64,000 nucleotides of DNA from Pseudodesulfovibrio sp. (GTDB taxonomy: Bacteria; Desulfobacterota; Desulfovibrionia; Desulfovibrionales; Desulfovibrionaceae): NCBI GenBank assembly GCA_016342345.1, contig JAEINO010000004.1:79122-143121 (forward strand), written 5' to 3'. Both the position numbers and the translations under genes were made by a program. Numbering within the stretch: position 1 is the stretch's first letter; each line of letters starts with the position of its first letter. The notes below the pieces were generated by a model that worked only from the letters and a program-made list of their open reading frames with translations, searched no databases and had not been told where the DNA came from. Positions 51,420-60,861 of the stretch are shown here, piece by piece.

Positions 51420-51466
51420 TTATAGCGTGCTATAAACAGAAGAAAACAATATTAATAGCATGCTAT
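51420..51466. promoter_or_regulatory. Pair of related palindromes (putative operator)
   Basis: TTATAGCGTGCTATAA (51420-51435) and ATAGCATGCTAT (51455-51466), centres 33 bp apart. Confidence 0.5.
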
Positions 51467-52077
51467 GCAAGCAGCTCGGAACGGATAAGTGCGGTTGCCA
51501 TGGTCCACATGGTCAGGCAGACCAGTCCGTCAAGAATTCTCCATGTGATGTCTTTTTTGAACACGGGGGCGAGCATCTGTCCGCCCAGGCTCAATACCAT
51601 GAACCAGACGGTCGAGGCCGTAAACGCACCGACTCCGAAGGAGTAGCGTTCCGGTGTGGGAAACTGACCGCTGACAGAACCCATGAGCACGATGGTGTCG
51701 AGGTAAACGTGGGGGTTGAGAAGGGTCACGGCCAAGGTGAGCAACAGTGTGTGGCGCAAGGTCGTTACGGCTTCTTCGCCTGCCTTGAGAGAGCCTCCCT
51801 TCATGGCAGAGCGCAGGGAATTGAATCCGTACCAGGAAAGAAAGGCGGCTCCGCCCCAGGTGGCGAATGTGCCCAGGGTCGGGTTGGATGCGACCAGGGT
51901 TCCGATGCCCGAGACGCCCAGGGCAAGGAGAAGCCCGTCGCACAGGATGCACAAAGCAGCCACGGCCAGATGATGGTTTTTCCGCACTCCTTGAGTGAGT
52001 ACGAATGCGTTTTGTGCGCCGATGGCAACGATCAACCCGCCGCCCATGCCAAATCCCTGAATAAATGGTGTCATCAT
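51463..52077 (-). CDS. LysE/ArgO family amino-acid exporter
   Basis: GFGMGGGLIVAIGAQNAFVLTQGVRKNH..., divergent from an ArgP-like LysR regulator. Confidence 0.9.
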   Translation of the reverse strand: MMTPFIQGFGMGGGLIVAIGAQNAFVLTQGVRKNHHLAVAALCILCDGLLLALGVSGIGTLVASNPTLGTFATWGGAAFLSWYGFNSLRSAMKGGSLKAGEEAVTTLRHTLLLTLAVTLLNPHVYLDTIVLMGSVSGQFPTPERYSFGVGAFTASTVWFMVLSLGGQMLAPVFKKDITWRILDGLVCLTMWTMATALIRSELLA

Positions 52078-52263
52078 TGTTCCCAGTTCCCCAGTCCGTC
52101 TTGTTTCCCCATTTCACGGGTGAAAAAGGCGGGGCCGTATATTGTCTGTTTCTTGTTGAAAAAAAACGTGAATGTTTGCGTGTCTGCCGATTCTCTAGTC
52201 TCGCTTTTCTTGGCTGTAAAACTAATTGTTTTCATGATGCATAAGAATTGCTAATATCGCATC

Positions 52264-53157
52264 ATGCTCGATTACAAATTGGTGGAAGCATTTGCAGTGG
52301 TCGTCAAAGAGGGCGGATTTGAAAAGGCTGCCAGGGTACTGCACCTCACGCAATCTGCCGTGTCGCAACGGTTGAAATTGTTGGAGGAACAGGTCGGATG
52401 TATTTTGCTGGTCCGGTCAATACCACCCAGGCCAACAGCCTCGGGGCGGCAAATGTTGAAGCATTACCGGCAGGTCAAACGGCTTGAGGAAGATTTTGGT
52501 CATGGTCCGGGGAGTGAATCCGGAGATTTTACCTCCTTGTCCGTGGGTATCAATGCGGACAGCCTGGCCACTTGGTTTTTCCCGGCTATCAATGATTTTC
52601 TTGATGCGGAACCGGTTCTGCTGGATTTGAGCGTGGATGATCAGGCTCAGACGCATCGGCTTTTGCGTGATGGCAAGGTTCTTGGCTGCGTGGGCGAGCG
52701 GAGCCAGCCCATTCAGGGATGCCGCGTGGAGTATCTCGGCAACATGGTTTACAGACTGTATGCTACTTCGCAATACAGGGATAAGTGGTTTCCCTTAGGG
52801 ATAACCCTGGAGGGCATGAAGCAGGCTCCGATTCTCATATTCAATCGAAAGGACGCGATGCACCGTGTTTTGATATCCGACAAACTGGGGCAGCAACCGG
52901 ATCATCTCAATGGCTTTTATCTTCCATCGTCCGAGAAGTTTGCACCGACAATTGCTTCGGGACGCGTGTGCGGCATGTTGCCGGATCAGCAGGCAGGGGA
53001 ATATCTGGAGCGTGGTGAGATCGTGGATATCATACCCGGGTTCACGTTCACGGTTGCGTTGCATTGGCATTGCTGGAATCTTGAATCCGACCAGCTCGGC
53101 CGGTTTACCGAGGCTCTGGTGAAAGGCGCACGGCGTGAGTTGAAAATCGTGGAGTGA
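52264..53157 (+). CDS. LysR family regulator, ArgP/LysG-like
   Basis: MLDYKLVEAFAVVVKEGGFEKAARVLHLTQSAVSQRLKLLEEQVGCILLVRS; divergent from ArgO-like exporter. Confidence 0.9.
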   Translation: MLDYKLVEAFAVVVKEGGFEKAARVLHLTQSAVSQRLKLLEEQVGCILLVRSIPPRPTASGRQMLKHYRQVKRLEEDFGHGPGSESGDFTSLSVGINADSLATWFFPAINDFLDAEPVLLDLSVDDQAQTHRLLRDGKVLGCVGERSQPIQGCRVEYLGNMVYRLYATSQYRDKWFPLGITLEGMKQAPILIFNRKDAMHRVLISDKLGQQPDHLNGFYLPSSEKFAPTIASGRVCGMLPDQQAGEYLERGEIVDIIPGFTFTVALHWHCWNLESDQLGRFTEALVKGARRELKIVE

Positions 53158-53227
53158 GCATTTGCCCGCAGCTCGGCTTTATTGTATTTGCCTTGAACAT
53201 AATGAATTTTTCTTGGAGGAGTTGCCC

Positions 53228-53869
53228 ATGAAACGTCTTGCCCTGATCTTTTTTTTGCTGAGTCTTGTAAGTCTTGTAGGCTGCTCCGGTGCCTATTATT
53301 CCGCCATGGAGAAGGTGGGATACGACAAGCGTGAAATTCTGACCGATCGTGTGCAAAATGCCCGTGAATCCCAGGAAGAGGCCAAGGAGCAGTTTGCTTC
53401 GGCCCTGGAACGCTTCAAGTCCGTGGTTGCCTTTGATGGTGGATCATTGCAGTCCAAGTATGACGAACTGAATGACGAATATGAATTGAGCGAGACGCGT
53501 GCCGAAGCGGTCAAGGATCGTATAGATGCGGTGGAGGACGTGGCCGAGGCCCTGTTCGAGGAATGGGCCATGGAGATCAAGCAGTATTCCAGTGCCAAGT
53601 TGCGCTCGTCCAGCCAGAGCAAGCTGACTGCCACCAAACGCAAGTACAGCACCCTGATCCGGGCCATGCGCAAGGCCGAAGCCAAGATGTATCCGGTTCT
53701 GTCGGCCTTCAAGGATCAGGTCCTTTATCTCAAGCACAATCTCAATGCCAAGGCCATTGCTTCTCTGGAAGGCGAACTTGGAACAATCCGTGCCGATGTG
53801 GATGTGTTGATCAGGGAGATGGACAAGTCCATTGCAGAGGCAGATGCGTTTATCAAGACGCTTGAATAG
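53228..53869 (+). CDS. DUF2959-like lipoprotein
   Basis: Lipobox SLVGC; SAMEKVGYDKREILTDRVQNARESQEEAKEQFASALERFKSVV... Confidence 0.8.
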   Translation: MKRLALIFFLLSLVSLVGCSGAYYSAMEKVGYDKREILTDRVQNARESQEEAKEQFASALERFKSVVAFDGGSLQSKYDELNDEYELSETRAEAVKDRIDAVEDVAEALFEEWAMEIKQYSSAKLRSSSQSKLTATKRKYSTLIRAMRKAEAKMYPVLSAFKDQVLYLKHNLNAKAIASLEGELGTIRADVDVLIREMDKSIAEADAFIKTLE

Positions 53870-53894
53870 CACGATAGTCACAGGAAAACGAAAA

Positions 53895-53926
53895 GGGCTT
53901 GCAGTACACGCTGCAAGCCCTTTTTT
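53895..53926. terminator. Bidirectional terminator between convergent genes
   Basis: AAAAGGGCTTGCAG-TACACG-CTGCAAGCCCTTTTTT. Confidence 0.9.
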
Positions 53927-55289
53927 ATGGGTTTTGAGAGAGAATGGAATGGATGATGGTCAGTCCTTTTTTGAAATCATCCGGGTCATCTGTTCCGGTA
54001 AGGGAAATGCGGGCCGCGGTAGGGGCTGTGGTCTCGCCCACGGTGAATTTTTCCGCGCCAAAGACGTTGACCCCGGCTTGGTGTGCGTGTTTTTCGAACT
54101 GCTGGCCTGTCCATGGCTTGGGCAGGGTCAGCCAGATGAAGAATCCGCTCGGCTTGCCCCTGAAAATGAGTCCTTCCAGCTTGTCGCAGGCAATCATGTA
54201 ACGGCGTGCAGCCTCGGTGCGTTTGAGTTTCACGACTTTGTCCGCAGTGCCATCATTGATCCACATGGCGGCCAGTTCGCTGCTGAGAGGTGGAGCCATC
54301 CATATGGTGTTCAGGACGGACTGGGCCAGGGGCTTGAGAAACGTTTTGGGTGCGACGAGAAAGGCTATCCTCAGCCCTGCGGCCAGGGATTTGGATATAC
54401 CGGCAACATAGACGCTGCGATGGCGAACGCGGCTTCCGACTGGTGACAGGATGCCCGGATGGGTGAGGTCGTAGGCGTCGTCCTCGATGATGATCAGATC
54501 GTGCTTTTCCGCCATATCGGCCATGTGGTCCCGACGTTCTTCGGACATGGTGGCCGTGGTTGGATTGTGTACTCCGGGCATGAGGTAAACGCCCTTGATT
54601 CTGTCCCTGCGGCAGGCGGTGTCCAGGCCTTCCGGGGTCATGCCTTGTTCATCCATGGGAATGGGTACCAGTCGGATATCGAGCATGGCTGCCAGGGTCT
54701 TCATACCAGGATAGGTGAGCGCGTCCGTGGCGATGCGGTCTCCAGGCCGGAACAGGCCGCTGAGACAGCAGGTCAGGCCGTGCTGTGCTCCGGCGCACAC
54801 GATGACATTGTCGGCTTCGGTTTCCAGCCCATATCGCCTTGCCCAGTCAGCACCCGCCTGACGATGTTCCGGCAGGCCACGTGGGTCGGTATAGCGCATG
54901 AATGAGCTGGGGTCCTTGCGTCGGGTTATGCGTCTGAATCCCTTGGAAATGTCGGGGTCCAGGTGATAGAGAGGCGCGATGAGGCCCATCTCCAACATGC
55001 CGGGAATGCTTGGTTCGAATGAGACCATGGTCGTGGATGTCGTGGCGTCAGAGCTCACGAAAGTGCCTCGTCCCACGGTTCCCGATACAAGTCCTCGCTT
55101 TTCGGCCTCGCGGTATCCCCGTGTTACGGTGGAAACGTTTATGCCCAGCGCATCAGCCAGATCCCGGTGGGGAGGCATCCGTTCTCCCGGCCTGAGGAGG
55201 GTGCTTTCTATGTCCCGTTCAATGGCATCGGCCAGCTCCTTGTAGAGCACCCTTCCCTGTCTTGCTATGTGCGGTGTCCATATTGTCAT
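53925..55289 (-). CDS. MocR-type GntR/aminotransferase fusion regulator
   Basis: GntR HTH (YKELADAIERDIESTLLRPGERMPPHRDLADALGINVSTVTRGYREAEKRGLV) plus PLP aminotransferase domain; start taken at MTIWTPH (55289). Confidence 0.9.
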   Translation of the reverse strand: MTIWTPHIARQGRVLYKELADAIERDIESTLLRPGERMPPHRDLADALGINVSTVTRGYREAEKRGLVSGTVGRGTFVSSDATTSTTMVSFEPSIPGMLEMGLIAPLYHLDPDISKGFRRITRRKDPSSFMRYTDPRGLPEHRQAGADWARRYGLETEADNVIVCAGAQHGLTCCLSGLFRPGDRIATDALTYPGMKTLAAMLDIRLVPIPMDEQGMTPEGLDTACRRDRIKGVYLMPGVHNPTTATMSEERRDHMADMAEKHDLIIIEDDAYDLTHPGILSPVGSRVRHRSVYVAGISKSLAAGLRIAFLVAPKTFLKPLAQSVLNTIWMAPPLSSELAAMWINDGTADKVVKLKRTEAARRYMIACDKLEGLIFRGKPSGFFIWLTLPKPWTGQQFEKHAHQAGVNVFGAEKFTVGETTAPTAARISLTGTDDPDDFKKGLTIIHSILSQNP

Positions 55290-55410
55290 GCAGACAATGT
55301 TTCCATTGACGTCACACAATGTCAACCATACAAGGCAAGCATCAGGAATTTCCCGAGAGCAAACAGGCTGGTGTGCGCAGGGATTGCGGGCTGGCTGACG
55401 GAGAAAGACG

Positions 55411-56004
55411 ATGACCATTGAGACATACACGGCGTTTGTGTTGTTTGCCATAGTGATGACCGGGACACCCGGCATCGGCAACCTGACCATGATGGGCATA
55501 GGGCAGACCACCGGATTCCGGTCCGCACTCCCGTTTCTTTGCGGTGCCACGGTGGGCATGATCAGTCTCAATGTTCTGGTCAGTCTGGGGCTTGGGGGGC
55601 TGTTTATGGCTTCGCCCTCGGCGGCCTGGGCTTTGAAAATTGTCGGTATGGGATATATTTTCTATCTGGCATGGAAGCTGTTGCACATGCAGTTGTCAGA
55701 AGCCCGGACAGGCAGGCGTTTTACTTTTTTGGAAGGGGTGTTTGTGCATCCGCTCAACCCTAAAAGCTGGGCCATGTCCGTGGTCGGTTTCAGCCAGCTC
55801 GCCGAGCCCTCCGTCCCTCTGGGTCGGCAAATGATGGTTTTTGTCGTCACGTTCATGGTGTTTCAGGTGTCATTTCACAGCCTGTGGGGGTGGGCCGGGT
55901 CCGTGATTTTGCGGACGCTCAAGTCGAAGAGTATACTGACCTGTGTTAATATCTCGTTGGTTTCGGTTATGGTCGGGGCAACCTTGTACGCGCTTTTCGT
56001 ATAG
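55411..56004 (+). CDS. LysE/RhtB family translocator
   Basis: TPGIGNLTMMGIGQTTGFRSALPFLCGATVGM...HPLNPKSWAM; divergent from the MocR gene. Confidence 0.88.
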   Translation: MTIETYTAFVLFAIVMTGTPGIGNLTMMGIGQTTGFRSALPFLCGATVGMISLNVLVSLGLGGLFMASPSAAWALKIVGMGYIFYLAWKLLHMQLSEARTGRRFTFLEGVFVHPLNPKSWAMSVVGFSQLAEPSVPLGRQMMVFVVTFMVFQVSFHSLWGWAGSVILRTLKSKSILTCVNISLVSVMVGATLYALFV

Positions 56005-56027
56005 CCGGGCAACGAGTCCGCTTCAGG

Positions 56028-57422
56028 TTAATCGTGTGTGGTGAGCATGTTCTCGGGAAGCACGATTCGGTCAAACTCTTCTGCGCTGATTATCTTTGAT
56101 TCCAGGGCCGATTCCCTTAGGGTGAGCCCCTTTTCATGGGCGTTGAGTGCTATTGCTGCGGTCTTTTCATACCCGAGTACCGGGTTCAGGGCCGTGGCCA
56201 GCATCAGGGATTGCGCAACATGGCCTGTTATGCGCTTTTGATCCGGTTTCATTCCTTTGACAAGATTGATGCGGAAGGAGTGCATCCCCTGCGCCATGGT
56301 GCGGATGGAATTCATCACATTGAAGATGATCAAGGGCTTGCAAACGTTCATTTCCAGACTGCCACCTGCTCCGCCCAGAGAGACGGCCATGTCGTTGGCC
56401 ATTGCCTGTATGGCAATCATGATCAGGGATTCGCATTGGGTCGGATTTGTCTTGCCGGGCATGATTGATGAGCCGGGTTCATTGGCCGGAAGGATCAATT
56501 CTCCGATGCCTGCACGAGGGCCGCATGCCAGCAGGCGGATATCACTTGCAATTTTATGTAATGACACGGCCAGCGTCTTCAGTGTGCCGGAAAGGTGTAC
56601 CAGCCCGTCATGGCTGCCCTGAGCCGCGAATTTGTTTGGGGCGGGGGTAAAGGGCAGGCCTGTGATTTCGGCAATGTGACCGATTGCGCGAGCGTCGAAG
56701 CCCGGATAGGCGTTGATGCCCGTGCCAACGGCAGTGCCGCCCAGAGGGAGTTTGAATATGTCGTCAAGGGAGGCCTTGAGTCGGGCTGTATTATCGATGA
56801 GGAGTTCGGCGTATCCCGAGAATTCCTGCCCCAGGGTGAGCGGCGTGGCATCCTGCATGTGCGTTCGTCCAATCTTGATGATGTCAGCCCATGCCTCGGC
56901 TTTGGCAGCAAGTTCATTGTGCAGGGATTCGGTCGCCGGGATCAGGTCGTGAACCATGGCAGTGGCCGCAGCCATGCACATGGCAGACGGGAAGGTGTCG
57001 TTGGTGGATTGGGCCAAGTTGACGTGATCGTTGGGGTGGACCGGTGTCTTGCTGCCCAGAGGATGGCCCGCAAGTTGGGAGCACCGGTTGGCGATAACTT
57101 CATTGACGTTCATGTTGAACTGTGTGCCGCTGCCGGAAATCCAGACGGGCAGGGGAAACATGGAGTCATGTTCACCGGTCATGATCTCTTCGCAGGCTCG
57201 GATTATCAGGTCCTTCCTTTCCGTGGACAGTTTTTCTGTTTCGTGGTTGGTCAGGGCGCAACTCTTCTTGAGTATGGCGTATGCGCTGATCATTTCGTGA
57301 GGCATGGGATCATTTCCCATGGCGAAAAGGTCAAGAGCGCGTTGCGTCTGCGCTCCCCACAGTGCGTTTGCAGGGACATTCACAATGCCGAGGCTGTCTG
57401 TTTCCGCTCTGACGTTGCTCAT
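56028..57422 (-). CDS. fumC: Class II fumarate hydratase
   Basis: [15 protein letters not shown]...[22 protein letters not shown] (GSSxMPGKxNPxQ signature). Confidence 0.96.
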   Translation of the reverse strand: MSNVRAETDSLGIVNVPANALWGAQTQRALDLFAMGNDPMPHEMISAYAILKKSCALTNHETEKLSTERKDLIIRACEEIMTGEHDSMFPLPVWISGSGTQFNMNVNEVIANRCSQLAGHPLGSKTPVHPNDHVNLAQSTNDTFPSAMCMAAATAMVHDLIPATESLHNELAAKAEAWADIIKIGRTHMQDATPLTLGQEFSGYAELLIDNTARLKASLDDIFKLPLGGTAVGTGINAYPGFDARAIGHIAEITGLPFTPAPNKFAAQGSHDGLVHLSGTLKTLAVSLHKIASDIRLLACGPRAGIGELILPANEPGSSIMPGKTNPTQCESLIMIAIQAMANDMAVSLGGAGGSLEMNVCKPLIIFNVMNSIRTMAQGMHSFRINLVKGMKPDQKRITGHVAQSLMLATALNPVLGYEKTAAIALNAHEKGLTLRESALESKIISAEEFDRIVLPENMLTTHD

Positions 57423-57619
57423 GGGATTCTCCGGACAGGTTATGGTTGTTCATCCTTGTAGTGGACCCGGTCGGGGAGAGATGTCAAATGAGGGAAAGGG
57501 AAAAGGGCCTCGAACATTCGTCCGAAGCCCCTTGATAAGCCGGTTTGCTGCCATGAAGCGTTCCTTGCCAGCCTTATTTGGTGACAAGGGCAAGCCATGG
57601 CTGGCTCATGTAAGGCTGG

Positions 57620-58048
57620 CTACCATCCCTTGCTGGCGAGGATATCCTTGACCTTGCTTTCGGATTTCTTTTCCACAAGCAGCATTTTCTTGGCCTGGGC
57701 CTTCTTGATCTTTTCGGTTAGGGAATCGATGTCAGCCGGCTTTTCCATGAAATCCATGGCGCCGAGTTTCATGGCTTCTATGCCCGCTTCCAGAGTGGCC
57801 TGGCCGGTCAGGAGGATGACCTGCAGATCAGGACGACGTGCCTTGATGGCCTTGAGCATTTCAATGCCATTCATGCCCGGCATTTGCAGGTCGAGCACGA
57901 TGGCGTCGTATTCTTCTTCTTCCACTGCGCTGACCGCATTTTCGGATGTCTGGGCCGTGTTGACCTCCATGCCTCTGACGCGCATTCTTTCAGACAGGTT
58001 CTCCAGGAATTCCGCTTCGTCGTCGATGAGCAATACTTTTTCAGTCAT
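57620..58048 (-). CDS. Stand-alone response regulator receiver
   Basis: KVLLIDDEAEFLENLSERM...IVLDLQMPGMNGIEML...LLTGQA...EKPADIDSL; no output domain. Confidence 0.92.
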   Translation of the reverse strand: MTEKVLLIDDEAEFLENLSERMRVRGMEVNTAQTSENAVSAVEEEEYDAIVLDLQMPGMNGIEMLKAIKARRPDLQVILLTGQATLEAGIEAMKLGAMDFMEKPADIDSLTEKIKKAQAKKMLLVEKKSESKVKDILASKGW

Positions 58049-58093
58049 TGTATATCTCCTTAAAAAGTAAAAGAGTGTATGTTTATGAGGTTC

Positions 58094-58735
58094 CTACGCC
58101 GTTTTTTTGAGAAACAGCTCAAGAACCCCGTCCTTTTCATTGTTCGTTATTGTGGCGTTCATCTGCTTTGCCAGTTCAGCAAACGCAGTGTCGTTTTCCA
58201 ATGTTATTACCTGCCCGGAGGAGGATATTGTGAATGTCGCACCGTCTGTCGAAGGTCTGGCTGCCACGGTCAAGACACTGCCTTGAGTCATGGTATCCAG
58301 TGCTGCGGCGATCACGCCGTGCAGCAGTCGCATCAGGTCAAATGGGCATACCAGAGCCGTTGCCGGTTCGCATTTGCCCTGTTCAAGTCCTATCTGTTTC
58401 ATGTCGGCCATGCGTGTGGACAGGGCCACGGTCAGGCCGAGGGTTTCCTCCAGGTTCACTTCCTTGGCACCCTCGTCCATTGAATGGGCAAAGGCGTTCA
58501 TGTTCTTGATGATATCATCGCCGCGTCGGATTTGTCCCTGAATGGATTTGGCAACCCGTTTCAATCGTTCCGGCTCGATGGGCATGCCCTTTTCCGACAT
58601 GAGCGTGAGGTCTTCGACCAACCCGGCGGCTTCGTTGATCACGGCAAAGACGTTCTTGATTTCATGGGACGCCGAAGCATTGATCTTTCCGAAGAATTGC
58701 AGATCATCGCGGCTGTTGGATGTGGTTGGTGTCAT
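58094..58735 (-). CDS. Histidine-kinase-like protein: DHp-like segment with degenerate ATPase domain
   Basis: ASHEIKNVFAVINEAAGLVEDL H-box-like; expected Asn in N-box and DxGxG box not evident. Confidence 0.7.
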   Translation of the reverse strand: MTPTTSNSRDDLQFFGKINASASHEIKNVFAVINEAAGLVEDLTLMSEKGMPIEPERLKRVAKSIQGQIRRGDDIIKNMNAFAHSMDEGAKEVNLEETLGLTVALSTRMADMKQIGLEQGKCEPATALVCPFDLMRLLHGVIAAALDTMTQGSVLTVAARPSTDGATFTISSSGQVITLENDTAFAELAKQMNATITNNEKDGVLELFLKKTA

Positions 58736-58757
58736 TGGTTGCTCCTTGTCCCGGCCC

Positions 58758-59108
58758 TTATCGGGTCGCCTCTTCGATCTTGGAGATAAGGTCTTCTATT
58801 CGAATGGGCTTGATCAGATACGATTCGGCTTCTGCCGATCCTGCCTCGAAATCCGACACTGACCCGTGACCGGAAAGAAAGATGAATTTCATGGGCGGAC
58901 ATATGACCGAAAGCTGGCGTCGCAGTTCCAGACCGTTCAGCTTGGGCATTTTCATGTCGAGCACGGCAATGTCGTATTCGCATTGACGTGCCATGCCGAG
59001 GGCCTTTTCTCCGCTGTCGGTCCAGTCTGCATCAATTCCGCGCAGGGAAAGCCTTTCTGCCATGGCAGAGACAAGCTCCACCTCATCGTCAACCAGTAGT
59101 ATTTTCAT
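58758..59108 (-). CDS. Stand-alone response regulator receiver
   Basis: MKILLVDDEVELVSAMAERL...AVLDMKMPKLNGLEL...LSGHGS...IKPIRIEDL; start taken at 59108. Confidence 0.9.
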   Translation of the reverse strand: MKILLVDDEVELVSAMAERLSLRGIDADWTDSGEKALGMARQCEYDIAVLDMKMPKLNGLELRRQLSVICPPMKFIFLSGHGSVSDFEAGSAEAESYLIKPIRIEDLISKIEEATR

Positions 59109-60858
59109 TATCGTTAGCCTCTCTTGGCGTGGCATTCAGGGGCATGGTTATGGTAAAGGTCGTGCCTTTACCCACCTGACTATCGACGGTCATGGTTCCA
59201 CCCAGTTCCTGGATCAAACCGTATGTTATCGAGAGTCCGAGTCCTGTGCCACCAGTTTTTTTCTTTGTGGAGAAAAACGGATCAAAAATGCGTTTCTTGT
59301 CAGCTTCCGGGATGCCGCAGCCATCATCTTCCACAGCAAAGACAAGGGTTTTATCAGTTTTTTTGTGGGCGGAAATGGAAAGCTTGCCCCCGTCGTTCAT
59401 GGCCTGGAATGCATTGTTGACCAGATTGAGGAAAATCTGCTGCAATTTGCCACGATCGGATACGAATTTCGGAAGGTCTTCCGGAATATCCATCTTGATG
59501 ACAATGCTACGGTACTCGGCTTCTTTTTGCAGGAATCCGATGACTTCCTCAGCCAGATTCTTGAAGCGGATGCTCTCTTCGCGAACGTCAATATGGCGCG
59601 CAAAGCTCAGGAGTCGCTTGGTGATTTTTCCGCATCTTTCCACTGAAGCGATGATCGAATTGATGTTTGCCTGCAACCGTCGATCATGGGCATATTCTTT
59701 CTTGTAGTAGAAGAGGTCGTTTATGAGTCCGGCTTTTTCGTTGATGATGGCCAGTGGGTTGTTGATTTCATGTGCCACGCCAGCTGCCAGCCGTCCGATG
59801 GAGGCCATGCGGTTGGTGTGTTCCATCTGATGCAGGGTTCGCGCCCTGATCTGGTCTGCGATGTAGATCTTGTCAACCATGTAGGTTGCCACGCCTACAA
59901 TGACCACGAGGATGAGGGCGATGCTAATGGCCAGCATCCAGAAAAGCTCGATCCTGATGGTTTCCCACGGCTTCATGAGTACCCTGTTCTTCTTGATCAC
60001 CAGAACGATGAACGGGGAATCGTGGATGTAGGCATAGCCCACGGTGTAATCAACGTTGTTCTTGCCGGTTAACTGTTGAACGCTCGTCTTTTCCGAATAT
60101 CCCGGTATGGGCAGATCGACTTCGGACAGGAGTTTGCCATGCCATTTGGAAGGCGTCTGAAGGATGCCCTTGCGATCCACGACAAATGCTTCACCTTCGT
60201 TTGGCAGATCAAGGGAAGACAGGATTGTGTTGAACTGTCCGGTGTCCAGGGTGGCCCGAAGCACGTAGTTCATGCCGGTCTTCTTGTCTGTTACTCTCTG
60301 GGCAATGATCAGGTGCGGTTCTCCGCGAAATCCGAGAAATACGCCACTGGTGTATGATCCCAGTTCCAGGGTTTTCCTGAACCATTCCTGTTCGCTGTAG
60401 TTGCGTCCGAGCAATTCGTATGGGCCAATGTAGGCAACCTGTTGCCCCTGCCCGTCGATGAGCCCTATATCCACGAAGCCGCCAAAGCTATTCTTCATGG
60501 AATCCAGGATGGAGGTGAGGTTTTTCGGGTTGCTCAGGCTTTTGACACCCAAATAATTAACCAGGAAGTTTAAGGCATTGTCGCGTTCGTTCAGGAAGGA
60601 GGCGATGGTCCTGCGGGTATTGGATGTGGTTCTCGCCGTGCGCAGGAGACTATCCGATTCAATGGAATTCCGGGTGACGTTGTAGTCGATGAAAGTCATG
60701 ATCAACAGTGGGACAAGGGCGACCACAGCCAGTAGCATTATGGCCAATCGCCAGGTACGCCTGTAGTTGAACAGGCTCTTTGGACCTGTGCTGGTGTCTG
60801 TGTCCCAGAACTGTGGTTTGACTTTGTTTAATATCGACATGACGTCACCCGGTTTCAT
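59089..60858 (-). CDS. Sensor histidine kinase with periplasmic Cache-like sensor
   Basis: TM-periplasmic-TM N-terminus, HEINNPLAIINEKAGLI, LNLVNNAFQAM, EDDGCGIPEADKKRIFDPFFSTKKKTGGTGLGLSI. Confidence 0.92.
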   Translation of the reverse strand: MKPGDVMSILNKVKPQFWDTDTSTGPKSLFNYRRTWRLAIMLLAVVALVPLLIMTFIDYNVTRNSIESDSLLRTARTTSNTRRTIASFLNERDNALNFLVNYLGVKSLSNPKNLTSILDSMKNSFGGFVDIGLIDGQGQQVAYIGPYELLGRNYSEQEWFRKTLELGSYTSGVFLGFRGEPHLIIAQRVTDKKTGMNYVLRATLDTGQFNTILSSLDLPNEGEAFVVDRKGILQTPSKWHGKLLSEVDLPIPGYSEKTSVQQLTGKNNVDYTVGYAYIHDSPFIVLVIKKNRVLMKPWETIRIELFWMLAISIALILVVIVGVATYMVDKIYIADQIRARTLHQMEHTNRMASIGRLAAGVAHEINNPLAIINEKAGLINDLFYYKKEYAHDRRLQANINSIIASVERCGKITKRLLSFARHIDVREESIRFKNLAEEVIGFLQKEAEYRSIVIKMDIPEDLPKFVSDRGKLQQIFLNLVNNAFQAMNDGGKLSISAHKKTDKTLVFAVEDDGCGIPEADKKRIFDPFFSTKKKTGGTGLGLSITYGLIQELGGTMTVDSQVGKGTTFTITMPLNATPREANDNENTTG

Positions 60859-60861
60859 GAT

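Noticed and set aside
56595-57461. 288-aa plus-strand ORF
   Set aside because: Antisense to fumC, which is unambiguous.
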